Shown in pieces: positions 26,487 to 35,300 of a DNA stretch of 64,000 nt (positions are counted from its first letter, which is position 1; every line of letters begins with the position of its first letter). Below the pieces are notes generated by a model that did no database searches, was not told the origin of the DNA, and worked only from the letters and a program-made list of their open reading frames with translations. Origin of the DNA: Bradyrhizobium sp. RD5-C2 (lineage in GTDB: Bacteria; Pseudomonadota; Alphaproteobacteria; Rhizobiales; Xanthobacteraceae); NCBI RefSeq assembly GCF_019972155.1, contig NZ_BOVL01000019.1:649176-713175 (forward strand), written 5' to 3'. The position numbers were made by a program, and so were the translations under genes.

Positions 26487-27797
26487 ATGGCACAGGCCCC
26501 AGCAATGGCTCACGGCACCCCGACCGCGTCAGGTCACGGGCAGGCGAAACCCGGCGAAATCGCCATCGGCGTCATCATCGGGCGAACGTCGGAGTTCTTC
26601 GACTTCTTCGTCTACGCGATCGCCTCGGTGATCGTTTTTCCGAAGCTGGTGTTCCCGTTCGTCAACGAGCTGACCGGCACGCTCTATTCATTCGGGATCT
26701 TCGCGCTCGCCTTCGCCGCCCGCCCGCTCGGCACGGTCATCTTCATGGCGGTCGACCGCCGCCACGGCAAGGGCGCCAAGCTTGTCATCGCGCTGTTCCT
26801 GCTCGGCACCGCCACGGTCGCGCTCGCGTTCCTTCCTGGCTACGACACGATCGGCGTCGCGGCGATCTGGCTGCTCGCCGCCGCGCGCGTCGTGCAGGGC
26901 CTCGCCTGGGGCGGCGCCTGGGACGGCCTCGCCTCGCTGCTTGCGATGAACGCGCCGGTCAATCGCCGCGGCTGGTACGCGATGGTGCCGCAGCTCGGCG
27001 CACCGCTCGGGCTGATCGTGGCGAGCGCGCTGTTTGCGTTCTTCGCCGGCAACCTCTCGGCGGATGATTTCTTCGATTGGGGCTGGCGCTATCCGTTCTT
27101 CGTCGCCTTCGCCATCAACGTGGTAGCGCTGTTCGCGCGGCTGCGCATGGTCGCGACGGACGAATATTCCGAGCTGTTCGAAAGCCGCGACCTCGAGCCG
27201 GCGCGGGTCGGCGAGACCGTGGCGCAAGAGGGCCGCAACATCCTGCTCGGCGCCTTCGCGCCGCTGGCGAGCTTTGCGCTGTTCCACATGGTCACGGTGT
27301 TTCCGCTGTCCTGGGTGTTCCTGTTCACCAGGGAAAGCCCGGTGCGCTTCCTGATCATCGAGATGATCGGCGCCATGGTCGGGGTCGTCGCGATCATCGC
27401 CTCGGGCATGATCGCCGACCGCGTCGGGCGTAAGCCGCTGCTGCTGGGGTCCGCGGTCGCGATCGCGGTCTATAGCGGCTTTGCCCCGCAGCTGCTCGAT
27501 GCCGGGGCGTTCGGTGAAACCGTCTACATGGTGCTCGGCTTCGTGCTGCTCGGCCTGTCGTTCGGCCAATCATCCGGCGCGATCGCCTCGAACTTCGCGC
27601 GGACCTATCGCTACACCGCCTCGGCGCTGACCTCGGATTTCGCCTGGCTGTTCGGCGCCGGCTTCGCGCCGCTCGCCGCGCTGCTGCTGGCGACGCATTT
27701 CGGCCTGATCTCGGCCGGTGCGTATCTGTTGTCGGGCGCGGTGTGGACGCTGCTCGCGCTGTGGCTGAGCGGCCTGCGCGAGGCGGAAGTCAATTAG
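26487..27797 (+). CDS. MFS transporter, metabolite:H+ symporter (MHS) type
   Basis: 436 aa, about twelve membrane segments. The start EIAIGVIIGRTSEFFDFFVYAIAS and the loop ARPLGTVIFMAVDRRHGKG follow the MHS group (citrate, alpha-ketoglutarate, aromatic acid symporters), as does the second-half repeat ASGMIADRVGRKPLLLG. It imports an unknown organic acid at the inner membrane. It is divergent from cyoA, with the palindrome at 26322 between them, so it could share control with the oxidase. Confidence 0.88.
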   Translation: MAQAPAMAHGTPTASGHGQAKPGEIAIGVIIGRTSEFFDFFVYAIASVIVFPKLVFPFVNELTGTLYSFGIFALAFAARPLGTVIFMAVDRRHGKGAKLVIALFLLGTATVALAFLPGYDTIGVAAIWLLAAARVVQGLAWGGAWDGLASLLAMNAPVNRRGWYAMVPQLGAPLGLIVASALFAFFAGNLSADDFFDWGWRYPFFVAFAINVVALFARLRMVATDEYSELFESRDLEPARVGETVAQEGRNILLGAFAPLASFALFHMVTVFPLSWVFLFTRESPVRFLIIEMIGAMVGVVAIIASGMIADRVGRKPLLLGSAVAIAVYSGFAPQLLDAGAFGETVYMVLGFVLLGLSFGQSSGAIASNFARTYRYTASALTSDFAWLFGAGFAPLAALLLATHFGLISAGAYLLSGAVWTLLALWLSGLREAEVN

Positions 27798-27821
27798 TCA
27801 CGCGGCCCGTCTCCTTCTGCT

Positions 27822-27910
27822 TGTAGCCCGGATGCAGCGAAGCGGAAATCCGGGGCCGCTCTCACTGCGGATGGATCTGCCCCGGATTGCGCTGTGCTGC
27901 ATCCGGGCTG
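27822..27910. repeat. palindromic repeat, family E
   Basis: Begins GTAGCCCGGATGCAGCGAAG and ends with the inverted CATCCGGGCT; inner arms AATCCGGGG and CCCCGGATT. A second copy is at 42861-42945. It lies between convergent genes. Confidence 0.85.
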
Positions 27911-27921
27911 CGGAGCTTCGT

Positions 27922-28731
27922 TTAACGGAATAGCCCGTCGACGCGGAATGAATAGCCGAGGCCGACGATGTAGTTCGGCGAGTTGCGGTTGAGCCCGAAC
28001 GCGACGTGGAGGTCGAGCTGCTGGGTCGGCGTGAGCCGGTACAGGCCGCCGGAATTGATCAGCTGGATCGGCCGTGTGCCGTCGGGATAGTCGCCGACAT
28101 ATTCGGTGAACACGCTGATCCGCTCGGTCAATTTCTTCTCGATCACGAAGGTCGTTTCCGACATGTGCTGGCCGGTCAGCTCGGCGGGTCGGAAGAATTC
28201 CGTGAACATGCCGCTGACGCCCCAGCTGTCATGCAGCTCCCATGACCATGGCAGCTGGATGTAGGGCTGCGCGCCGCGCCCGGCGATGGCGACTGCGCCG
28301 GTCGGCAGCGCGACACCCGCGGTGATCGAAAGGTCGATCCTTCCCGGCACCGGGCTGATCTGCCATTTGATCCCCGGCGCGACGTCGGAAAAGCCCGCAG
28401 CGCCCGGCGATCTCATCGTGCCGGTATAGCTCGGCAGGTCGATCAGGATTTCGAGGCAGGGCGCGATGCCGAGCCGCCAGCGGCTGTTGCTGCCGTCGAT
28501 GCTGCGGCCAGTGTTGCGGCCGGTCAGGTTGACGCCGTTTTCGCTCTGCAGGCTCCCGACCGGCACGACGATACTCGAATTGGTGACGTCGGGCCGGTCG
28601 GTCGCAATTTCGTCGCTCGGCTTGGGACAACCGTCCGCGCGCGCGGCGGTGGCTGCTGCGAGGGTGATCGCAGCAACCACGCACCCGAGTTCGGCAAGTC
28701 GAGCGACGGCGCCGAACCGATTGTGAAACAC
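27922..28731 (-). CDS. outer-membrane-like protein, phenol-degradation MetA/transporter-like
   Basis: 269 aa with a GTG start and a Sec signal peptide (cut near ..ATAARADG). The mature protein begins PSDEIATDRPDVTNSSIVVPVGSLQSEN, the opening pattern of the Phenol_MetA_deg/transporter family, and ends in an aromatic-containing strand (GLGYSFRVDGLFR) typical of outer-membrane beta-barrels. Such proteins probably form channels for hydrophobic compounds; the role here is unknown. GGAG lies 10 bases before the GTG. Confidence 0.75.
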   Translation of the reverse strand: MFHNRFGAVARLAELGCVVAAITLAAATAARADGCPKPSDEIATDRPDVTNSSIVVPVGSLQSENGVNLTGRNTGRSIDGSNSRWRLGIAPCLEILIDLPSYTGTMRSPGAAGFSDVAPGIKWQISPVPGRIDLSITAGVALPTGAVAIAGRGAQPYIQLPWSWELHDSWGVSGMFTEFFRPAELTGQHMSETTFVIEKKLTERISVFTEYVGDYPDGTRPIQLINSGGLYRLTPTQQLDLHVAFGLNRNSPNYIVGLGYSFRVDGLFR

Positions 28732-28949
28732 TGGGGATGCTCCAAAAACCCGGCGCCGCTGCGGAGGTGGCAGCTAGGATAGTGATCGGCTGATGACGCG
28801 GATATTCCTCGTCGGCGGCAAAAAACTTCAACAACAAGTGCCATTCTCGGCGATCGATGCGGCTGGTGTCCAGCGGGTGGGCGAAATTTCAGGGAATAGA
28901 ATGGCGACCTGGCTGCTCCTGTTGTGGTGGCAAAACAGGAGACCCCGGA

Positions 28950-29351
28950 ATGACCATTCGTTCGATCGCAGGCGCGCTGGCGCCGCGGCACGCCAAGATC
29001 GCCGCGATGGTGGCCATCGCGATCCTGCTCGCGTTGAACAGCGCCCGTGCGGCGGGCGATGCGTCGCGCGGGGCCACGCTCTACCAGGGCTGCGGCGATT
29101 GCCATTCGATCGAGAAGAACGACGTCGGTCCGATGCACAAGGGGGTGGTGGGCCGCGTTGCCGGTTCGGTCGCGGGCTACAATTACTCGCCGGCGCTGAA
29201 GAACTCGAAGATCGTCTGGACCGAGGCCAATCTCGACAAATGGCTGACCGGTCCCGACGCGATGGTGCCGGGCACCAAGATGTTTTACGAGGTTCAGGAT
29301 CCGAAGGATCGCGCCGACATCATCGCCTTCCTCAAGGAGAAGGCGAAGTAG
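28950..29351 (+). CDS. class I c-type cytochrome, cytochrome c2-like
   Basis: 133 aa from the ATG at 28950 with AGGAG upstream. A signal anchor or peptide (AMVAIAILLALNSARAAGDA) is followed by the haem attachment site CGDCH, then GPMHKGVVGRVAGSVAGYNYSPALK and the axial-ligand region PGTKMFYEVQDPKDRADII. This is the mitochondrial-type/cyt c2 layout (HKGVVGR, GYNYS, PGTKM). It carries electrons in the periplasm. It is not directly linked to an oxidase gene. Confidence 0.93.
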   Translation: MTIRSIAGALAPRHAKIAAMVAIAILLALNSARAAGDASRGATLYQGCGDCHSIEKNDVGPMHKGVVGRVAGSVAGYNYSPALKNSKIVWTEANLDKWLTGPDAMVPGTKMFYEVQDPKDRADIIAFLKEKAK

Positions 29352-29382
29352 GGGCTACCGCAATCGCACCAAACTCTCCACC

Positions 29383-29506
29383 CGTCGTCCCGGCGAAGGC
29401 CGGGACCCATAACCACAGGGCTGCGTTGTTCGAGCGCGCTGTGGCCCCAGCTTCTTCCAACAATGAATGACAGTGATTATGGGTTCCGGCCTTCGCCGGG
29501 ACGACA
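29383..29506. repeat. paired REP-like element, family A
   Basis: Third inverted pair of the GTCCCGGCGAAGGCCGGGAC unit (see 4689). It lies between the convergent cytochrome and protease genes. Confidence 0.85.
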
Positions 29507-29540
29507 GCGGTCGCGTGACGCGAGCGCGACGCTCGCAGCC

Positions 29541-31049
29541 TCAATCCACCACGATCTTGACGCGGTCGCGCGGCTTCACCTGGGCGTGGGCGTCGAGGCC
29601 GTTGAGCACGCGGAAGCGCTCGGCCGGGTGATCGATGCCGGCCATGCGGTGCGACAGCGATTCCACGGTGTCGCCGGGCTGCACGTTGATGACCTTGATG
29701 CGCAGCGGGCGCGCGGCCTGGATCTCGTCAAGGGTCAGGCGACGGAATGAATTGACGGTCTCGCGCGCGTTGCGCTCGCTCTCGGTGGATTTCTGCTTGG
29801 CGGCGAAGATGAAACGATAGACGTCGCTGCCGAAGCGCAGCGCGTAGACCTTGAACTGCCACTGGTCGCCATGCGCGGTGGCCGATGCCGCCGGAAAGCC
29901 GTTGATGTTGAGATCCTCGGTCGAGGACTTCTCGACGCCTTCCATCCAGCCGGAATTCAGATAGTCGCCGAGGGACTGCTCGGCCGGCACCCGCACCACG
30001 TCGAAGCGCATCGCCTGGCTGCCGCCCTCGCGGACGCCGATCACCGCCTGCGCGGTGTTGTCGAGCGTGAAATTCTCCGGCGCGGTGAAGGTGAAGCCGA
30101 GCTTGGGATGCAGGAAGCGGCGGCCGCGCACAAAACCTTCGCTGGGATCCTCGCCATAGACGATGTTGTCGATCGCGGCGAGATAGGTCTCGCGGTCACG
30201 CTCGTTGCTCTCGGGCGATGAGTATTGCCGCGCGGTGGTCTGCGCATTGGAGATTCGCTCCGGCGTTGCCGGATGCGACGAGGTGAAATCCTGCGCACGC
30301 GGATCGAGCGCGGTCTTGCCGATCTTGAGCGCGGCATTGCGCTCCATCGCGGTCAGGAAGCGTGACGCGCCGTAGGGATCGAAATGCGCGCGCGCGGCGA
30401 TCCCGACGCCGATGCCGTCGGCCTCGAACTCCTGCTGCCGCGAGAAGCTCGCCATCGTCAGCTTGGTCTTGGCGAGCGCCAGCGCCGTCAGATCGGGATC
30501 GGTGCTCATGTCGGTGACGACGCGCGTCACCACCGCCGCCTGGCGCGCCTGGTCCTCGCGCATCGCGGCATGCTTGGCCAAGACATGCGCCATCTCGTGG
30601 CTCAGCACCGAGGAGAGTTCGGAGGTGTCGCTGGCGAGCGCGATGAGACCGCGCGTGACGTAGAGCTGACCGGTCGGCAGCGCGAAGGCATTCACCGCGC
30701 CGGAGTTGAGGATCGTGACCTTGTAGGCCTGGTCGGGCCGTTCGGACGCGGCGACCAGCCGGTCGACGGTCTTGCCGATCAGGGCCTCGAGCTTCGGGTC
30801 GTCATAGGCGCCGCCATAGGACGACAGGATGCGCTCGTGCTCGCGCTCGCTGTTGGGCGTCTGCTGCACCACCCGGTTCGGCTTCACCGGCGCCGCCGCT
30901 GCGGTCGGCGCGACCTGCTCGAACCGGCCGACATTGCCGCACGCCGACAGTGTCAGGGCCGCGCAGACGAGCGCCGGCGCAGCCGAAAGCCGGCGGCCAG
31001 TTCCATCTTCACGCGGTCCAGCGCGCACAATCACGTCAAAAACCCACAA
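29541..31049 (-). CDS. M48 family zinc metalloprotease, lipoprotein with LysM-like C-terminus
   Basis: 502 aa. A lipobox LSACG near residue 37 suggests a lipid-anchored periplasmic protein. The active site HEMAHVLAKH and the third ligand in EFEADGIG mark a BepA/YfgC-type M48 peptidase. The C-terminus (VINVQPGDTVESLSHRM..LNGLDAHAQVKPRDRVKIV) has the LysM pattern of a peptidoglycan-binding module. BepA-like proteases control outer-membrane protein assembly. The start is uncertain: TTG at 31049 reaches the lipobox with a normal signal length; in-frame GTGs at 31034 and 31028 are alternatives. Confidence 0.9.
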   Translation of the reverse strand: MWVFDVIVRAGPREDGTGRRLSAAPALVCAALTLSACGNVGRFEQVAPTAAAAPVKPNRVVQQTPNSEREHERILSSYGGAYDDPKLEALIGKTVDRLVAASERPDQAYKVTILNSGAVNAFALPTGQLYVTRGLIALASDTSELSSVLSHEMAHVLAKHAAMREDQARQAAVVTRVVTDMSTDPDLTALALAKTKLTMASFSRQQEFEADGIGVGIAARAHFDPYGASRFLTAMERNAALKIGKTALDPRAQDFTSSHPATPERISNAQTTARQYSSPESNERDRETYLAAIDNIVYGEDPSEGFVRGRRFLHPKLGFTFTAPENFTLDNTAQAVIGVREGGSQAMRFDVVRVPAEQSLGDYLNSGWMEGVEKSSTEDLNINGFPAASATAHGDQWQFKVYALRFGSDVYRFIFAAKQKSTESERNARETVNSFRRLTLDEIQAARPLRIKVINVQPGDTVESLSHRMAGIDHPAERFRVLNGLDAHAQVKPRDRVKIVVD

Positions 31050-31088
31050 CTTGTCCCGTGACTCGGCCGAGCCGTGGCCTGTGGGCCC

Positions 31089-31883
31089 CTAGTTCCCGCC
31101 GAGCACTTCAATCTGCCCCACCCGGAGCAATTCGATTCGCGGCCCACGTCGTGCTTCCACCCAACCTCGGACACGAATCCTACGATTTTCTAGAGACTTG
31201 GGCGCAAGGCCAGCCGCCTCAAACGCAGGGACTATGCGCCTTGAAATAGTCAGAGCAAAGTCCCGTGTCCAGTTTCGGCCGAAATTCAGGTAGGTCGTCG
31301 CCCCCGCCTGGCGCACGGACAAAACCCGGCCCTCGACCACGGTAAAGCGCCCAATCCCGGCCAAAATATCGTCCGGACTTTCGGCGTTTTTTATGACGGC
31401 GGACTCGGCCCAGGTTCCCGATCGGGCGGCCCGTGCCTCGGCCTCCGCCGCCATTAGCGCCGTGGCGCAGTCCTTGTCGGCGATCTCGGACGACACCAGC
31501 GCGAGGCCCTGGCGCAGCAGTTCACTCTGCACGGGGAGTTCGCGGCCTTCGAGGAATGCGTAGGCCGGCTGGCGGCCGTAGCGGTCCGGCGTGTCGTCCT
31601 GCCCGCGCAGCGTCACCTCGCGGCCGACCAGCAGCGCCGACAGCACTGTGGTGGTCTTCGCCCGGTCCGCCACCTCGATGCCGGCGAGTTTGACCTCGCG
31701 GCCGTCGTCGAGCCGCAGGCTGCGCGCATCGACCACAGCCGCGACGCGACCTTCGCCCTGAATCTCGAAATTGCATCCGGCCGCTTCGGCGCGTCCGATG
31801 CAGGCGACGATCGCAAGCGCGTACGCTGTCATCGCCACTGCACGCGGACGGTGTTGCCATGCTCTATCGCGTGGAGGCGTCAT
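31089..31883 (-). CDS. thermonuclease-like (SNase-fold) exported protein
   Basis: 264 aa from the ATG at 31883, with a hydrophobic segment (AMTAYALAIVACIGRAEAAG) serving as a signal peptide. The SNase fold is recognisable: VAAVVDARSLRLDDGREVKLAGIEV, then DRYGRQPAYAFL. The usual active-site stretch (GIDAPE) reads GIEVAD here, so catalysis may be lost or altered. A second domain follows (ILAGIGRFTVVEGRVLSV..RIRVRGWVEARRGPRIEL), OB-fold-like. It ends 39 bp upstream of the start of the M48 gene, same strand, so the two may be co-transcribed. Confidence 0.78.
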   Translation of the reverse strand: MTPPRDRAWQHRPRAVAMTAYALAIVACIGRAEAAGCNFEIQGEGRVAAVVDARSLRLDDGREVKLAGIEVADRAKTTTVLSALLVGREVTLRGQDDTPDRYGRQPAYAFLEGRELPVQSELLRQGLALVSSEIADKDCATALMAAEAEARAARSGTWAESAVIKNAESPDDILAGIGRFTVVEGRVLSVRQAGATTYLNFGRNWTRDFALTISRRIVPAFEAAGLAPKSLENRRIRVRGWVEARRGPRIELLRVGQIEVLGGN

Positions 31884-32321
31884 GCTGCTCTCGTCACTCC
31901 GGCACGCTCCATTCGGATCGTGGTCGCCAGCGAGGACAGTTTGACGGAAACATCGTCGCCGAGCCACAGGCGAAGCGAGACGACATCGGGCGGGGCCGAC
32001 CGTGATTCGGGGACGCATTGCCGATCAATTTCTTGCAGCGCTTCTCATCGCGCGCAGGCATGGGGCCTCAGTTTCACATCAACGCATGGCCGCTGCGGGA
32101 CGAATGCGTCTCGTATGTCCCCTGTCGTGAAGAAGATCGGCGTTTGAGCCTGCGCAACGCGGTCCTCGCGCGCGTCAACCTTACCCATTGACCATCTCAA
32201 CTCCGTGCGCGGAATGAGAATTCGTTATTGTTGCCAATGGCTTGCGGCGCAAGATAACTATTCAGAAATTTTTGGAAACAGCGACCGATCGCGGTCGTTC
32301 GCGCATATTGCCGAGGTCCTT
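31884..32321. other. intergenic stretch upstream of the giant repeat protein
   Basis: About 440 bp. From 32205 the base composition turns AT-rich. The promoter at 32231-32260 lies here. No gene or repeat is evident in 31884-32200. Confidence 0.5.
32231..32260 (+). promoter_or_regulatory. possible promoter of the giant repeat protein
   Basis: TTGCCA (32231-32236) and TAACTA (32255-32260) with an 18-bp spacer in an AT-rich patch. A start near 32267 would leave a leader of about 55 bases before the GTG at 32322. Confidence 0.4.
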
Positions 32322-35300
32322 GTGTCGAACCCAGTTGTTCTCACGCTGACGACCAGCGATCCCGTCCACGATTACACCCAGCTCTACGCCGCAATCTCCG
32401 CGATCAGCGTCGGCGGCGGTCTCGCCGCGACCAACACCGATTACGTCATCAACTTCTCGCTCTCGTCCGGCGCGCGCACGCTGCAATTGCTGGACGATCT
32501 GCCGGCCATCAATCTGATGAACGGCTCGACGCTCACCTTCGACGGCAACTCCGACTACAACAACCAGCTCGGCGGTCAGGACTACAGCGACGTCATCGAC
32601 GCGCGCGGCTACCAAGGCTTCGTCGTCACATCAGGCACGGTGACGTTCAAGAACCTCTCCATCATCAACGCCGTGGCAAGCGGCGGCAATGGCGGGGTCG
32701 GCGGCGGCGGCGGTGGTGCGGGCCTCGGCGGCGGCCTGTTCGTCGGGCAGAACGCCAACGTCACGCTGAACAACGTCAATTTCGGCAGCAATACCGCCAA
32801 GGGCGGTAACGGCGGCGCGGTCGATCCGGCTGGCGGCGGCGGTGGTGGCGGCGGCATCGGTGCCGACGGCGGCAGCGGCAATGGCGGCGGCGGTGGGGGC
32901 GGCGGCTTCGGCGGCCAAGACTACTACGGCTATCACGGCAATGGCGGCAATGGTTATAGCGAGGCTGGCTCCGACACCCAGCACCCCTCGACCGGCGCGA
33001 GCGGCGCGGGCGGCACGCCCGCGACGATCGAAGGCGCGGCGGGCGGTGGACAGGGCGCCGACAATTACGGCGGCATCGGCTATGGCGCGCATGCTGGTGG
33101 CGGTGCGAGCGGTGGCGGTGGTGGCGGCGGCGTCGGTGGTGGCGGCGGCGGCATCGGCGGTGGCAACTCGGTCGGCGGCGGCCCCTCGGGCAACATCATC
33201 GGCTATGGCGGCGCCGGCGGCGTGGGTGGCGGTGGCGGCGGCGGCATCTATGCCGGCGGCAATGGTGGTTTCGCCGGCGGTGGCGGCGGCTCGGGCAACG
33301 GCAGCGGATATGCGCATACCGGCGGCAATGGCGGCTTTGGCGGCGGCGGCGGCGGTTCGAACGGCACACCGGGCAGCGGCGGCTTCGGCGCGGGCGATGG
33401 CTCGCTCGGCGGCGGCGGTGGCGGCGGATTGGGTGCCGGCGGTAACATCTTCGTTCAGCAGGGCGGCAAGCTCACCATCATCGGCGGCACGTTGTCGGGC
33501 GCGACCGAGACCGGTGGCACCGGCGCCAACGGCGCGGGCAACGGCTCCGCCCATGGCGATATCTTCATCCAGGGTACGATGGTCGTCACCCCGACGCACA
33601 CCGTCCCCACCTTCTCGCAGGGCCTGCAAACCGTCACGACGCTCACGATCGCCGACTCGATCGCTGACGAGCGTGGCATCAGCGGCAACGGCACGACCGG
33701 AAAGGTGCTCGTCTCCGGCGGCGGCACGCTGACGCTGACGGGTGCGAGCAGCTATGTCGGCGGCACCCAGATCGACGGTGGCAACACCCTCTCTATCACC
33801 ACCGACAACAACATCGGCGGCTCGGCCGGCGCGTTGATCCTCAACGGCGGCACGCTGACCACGACCGGCGGCTATACTTTCACGCACGACATTCAGGTCA
33901 CCGCCAATGGCGGCACTTTCGACATCTCGTCCGGCACCATCGCCGACACCGGCTCGATCAGCGGCGCCGGCACGTTCATCCTATCGGGCGCCGGGACATT
34001 GCAGCTCGGGATGGGTCAGCTCGCAGGGTTGACCGGCACGTTCGGCCTGAGCGGCGCGCATCTCTCGCTGACATCGAGCGGCACTTTCGACGACACGCTC
34101 TCGATCAGCGGCAATTCGATACTGGCGATTGCGAATGGGTCAACCGTCACCGACACTGCCCTCGTCACCGGCAGCGGCAATCTCGGCATCGACGGCGGCG
34201 GCACGTTGGTGCTTGGCCATGCCGCCAACAGCTACGGCAACACGACGATCTATTCCGGCACGGTGTGGCTCACCGCGGCCGGCGCCGCCGGGACCGGCAA
34301 CATCGCGTTTACCTCAGGAATCGTCGGGACGCTGAAGATCGACAACGCCGCGCTGACCGGCAATGCGTTCGCCAACACGATTGCGAACTTCAATCCCGGC
34401 CAGTTCATCGACCTGACCGGGTTGCAGTACAACACCCAGAATCCGTCGCTCAATACGGTTAGTCTGTCCGGCAATACGCTCTCGATCTCGAACGGCACCA
34501 CGACCGATACGCTGACCCTTGCCGGGGTCGGCTCCGGCACCAGCTTCCAGCTCTCGCAGGATGCGAACGGTGGAACGATCGTGCAGGTCGTGTCGACCCG
34601 CGTCTTCAATGCCTCCAATGTCGCCGAACTCAACGCCGCCATCCTGCAGATGGATTCCAGCGGGGTTAACGCCGCGGCGAATGCCAGTTATACGATCAAC
34701 ATCACCGCCAACTTCAGTTTGACGTCGGAACTGTACGCGCTGAATCTGCTGAGCGGATCGAGCGTCACGATCAACGGCAGCGATGGCCACGGAGGCACGC
34801 ACACGATCGACGGCCTCAATGCACAGCGCGGCTTCTTCGTCTATGCCGGCAATGTCAATCTCGAGAACCTGACCATCCAGAACACGGTGGCTGCCGGCGG
34901 CGGCGTCATCCAGGGCGGCGGCGGCGGTGGTGCCGGGCTCGGCGGCGCGCTGTTCGTCTCGTCAAACGGCAGCGTCACGATCGACAATGTCGTGTTTCAC
35001 AACAGTGCCGCGATCGGCGGTAACGGCGGAACCGGAAGTACCGCGAGCAACGTCAACATCGACGGCTTCGGCGGCGGTGGCGGCATGGGGGGCCAAGGCG
35101 GAAACAGCAGCGGTGGCGGCATCGGTCTTCACGCCCAGGGTGCGAACTCCGCTGCGTTTCAGAACGGGTCCGCTGGCATCGTCCCCGGCGCCCCAGGGGG
35201 TGGCAAGGGAGTCGACGGCTACCTGATCCCATACGGAAGCGGGACCCTTCTTTACTGGTATGGCGGAACGGGCGGCGCCAATGGCGGCGGCGGCGGCGCG

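Noticed and set aside
32631..33887. Long minus-strand frames opposite the Gly-rich region
   Set aside because: GGC/GGT repeats read in reverse give Ala/Pro-rich frames without stops; no motif or start signal supports them.
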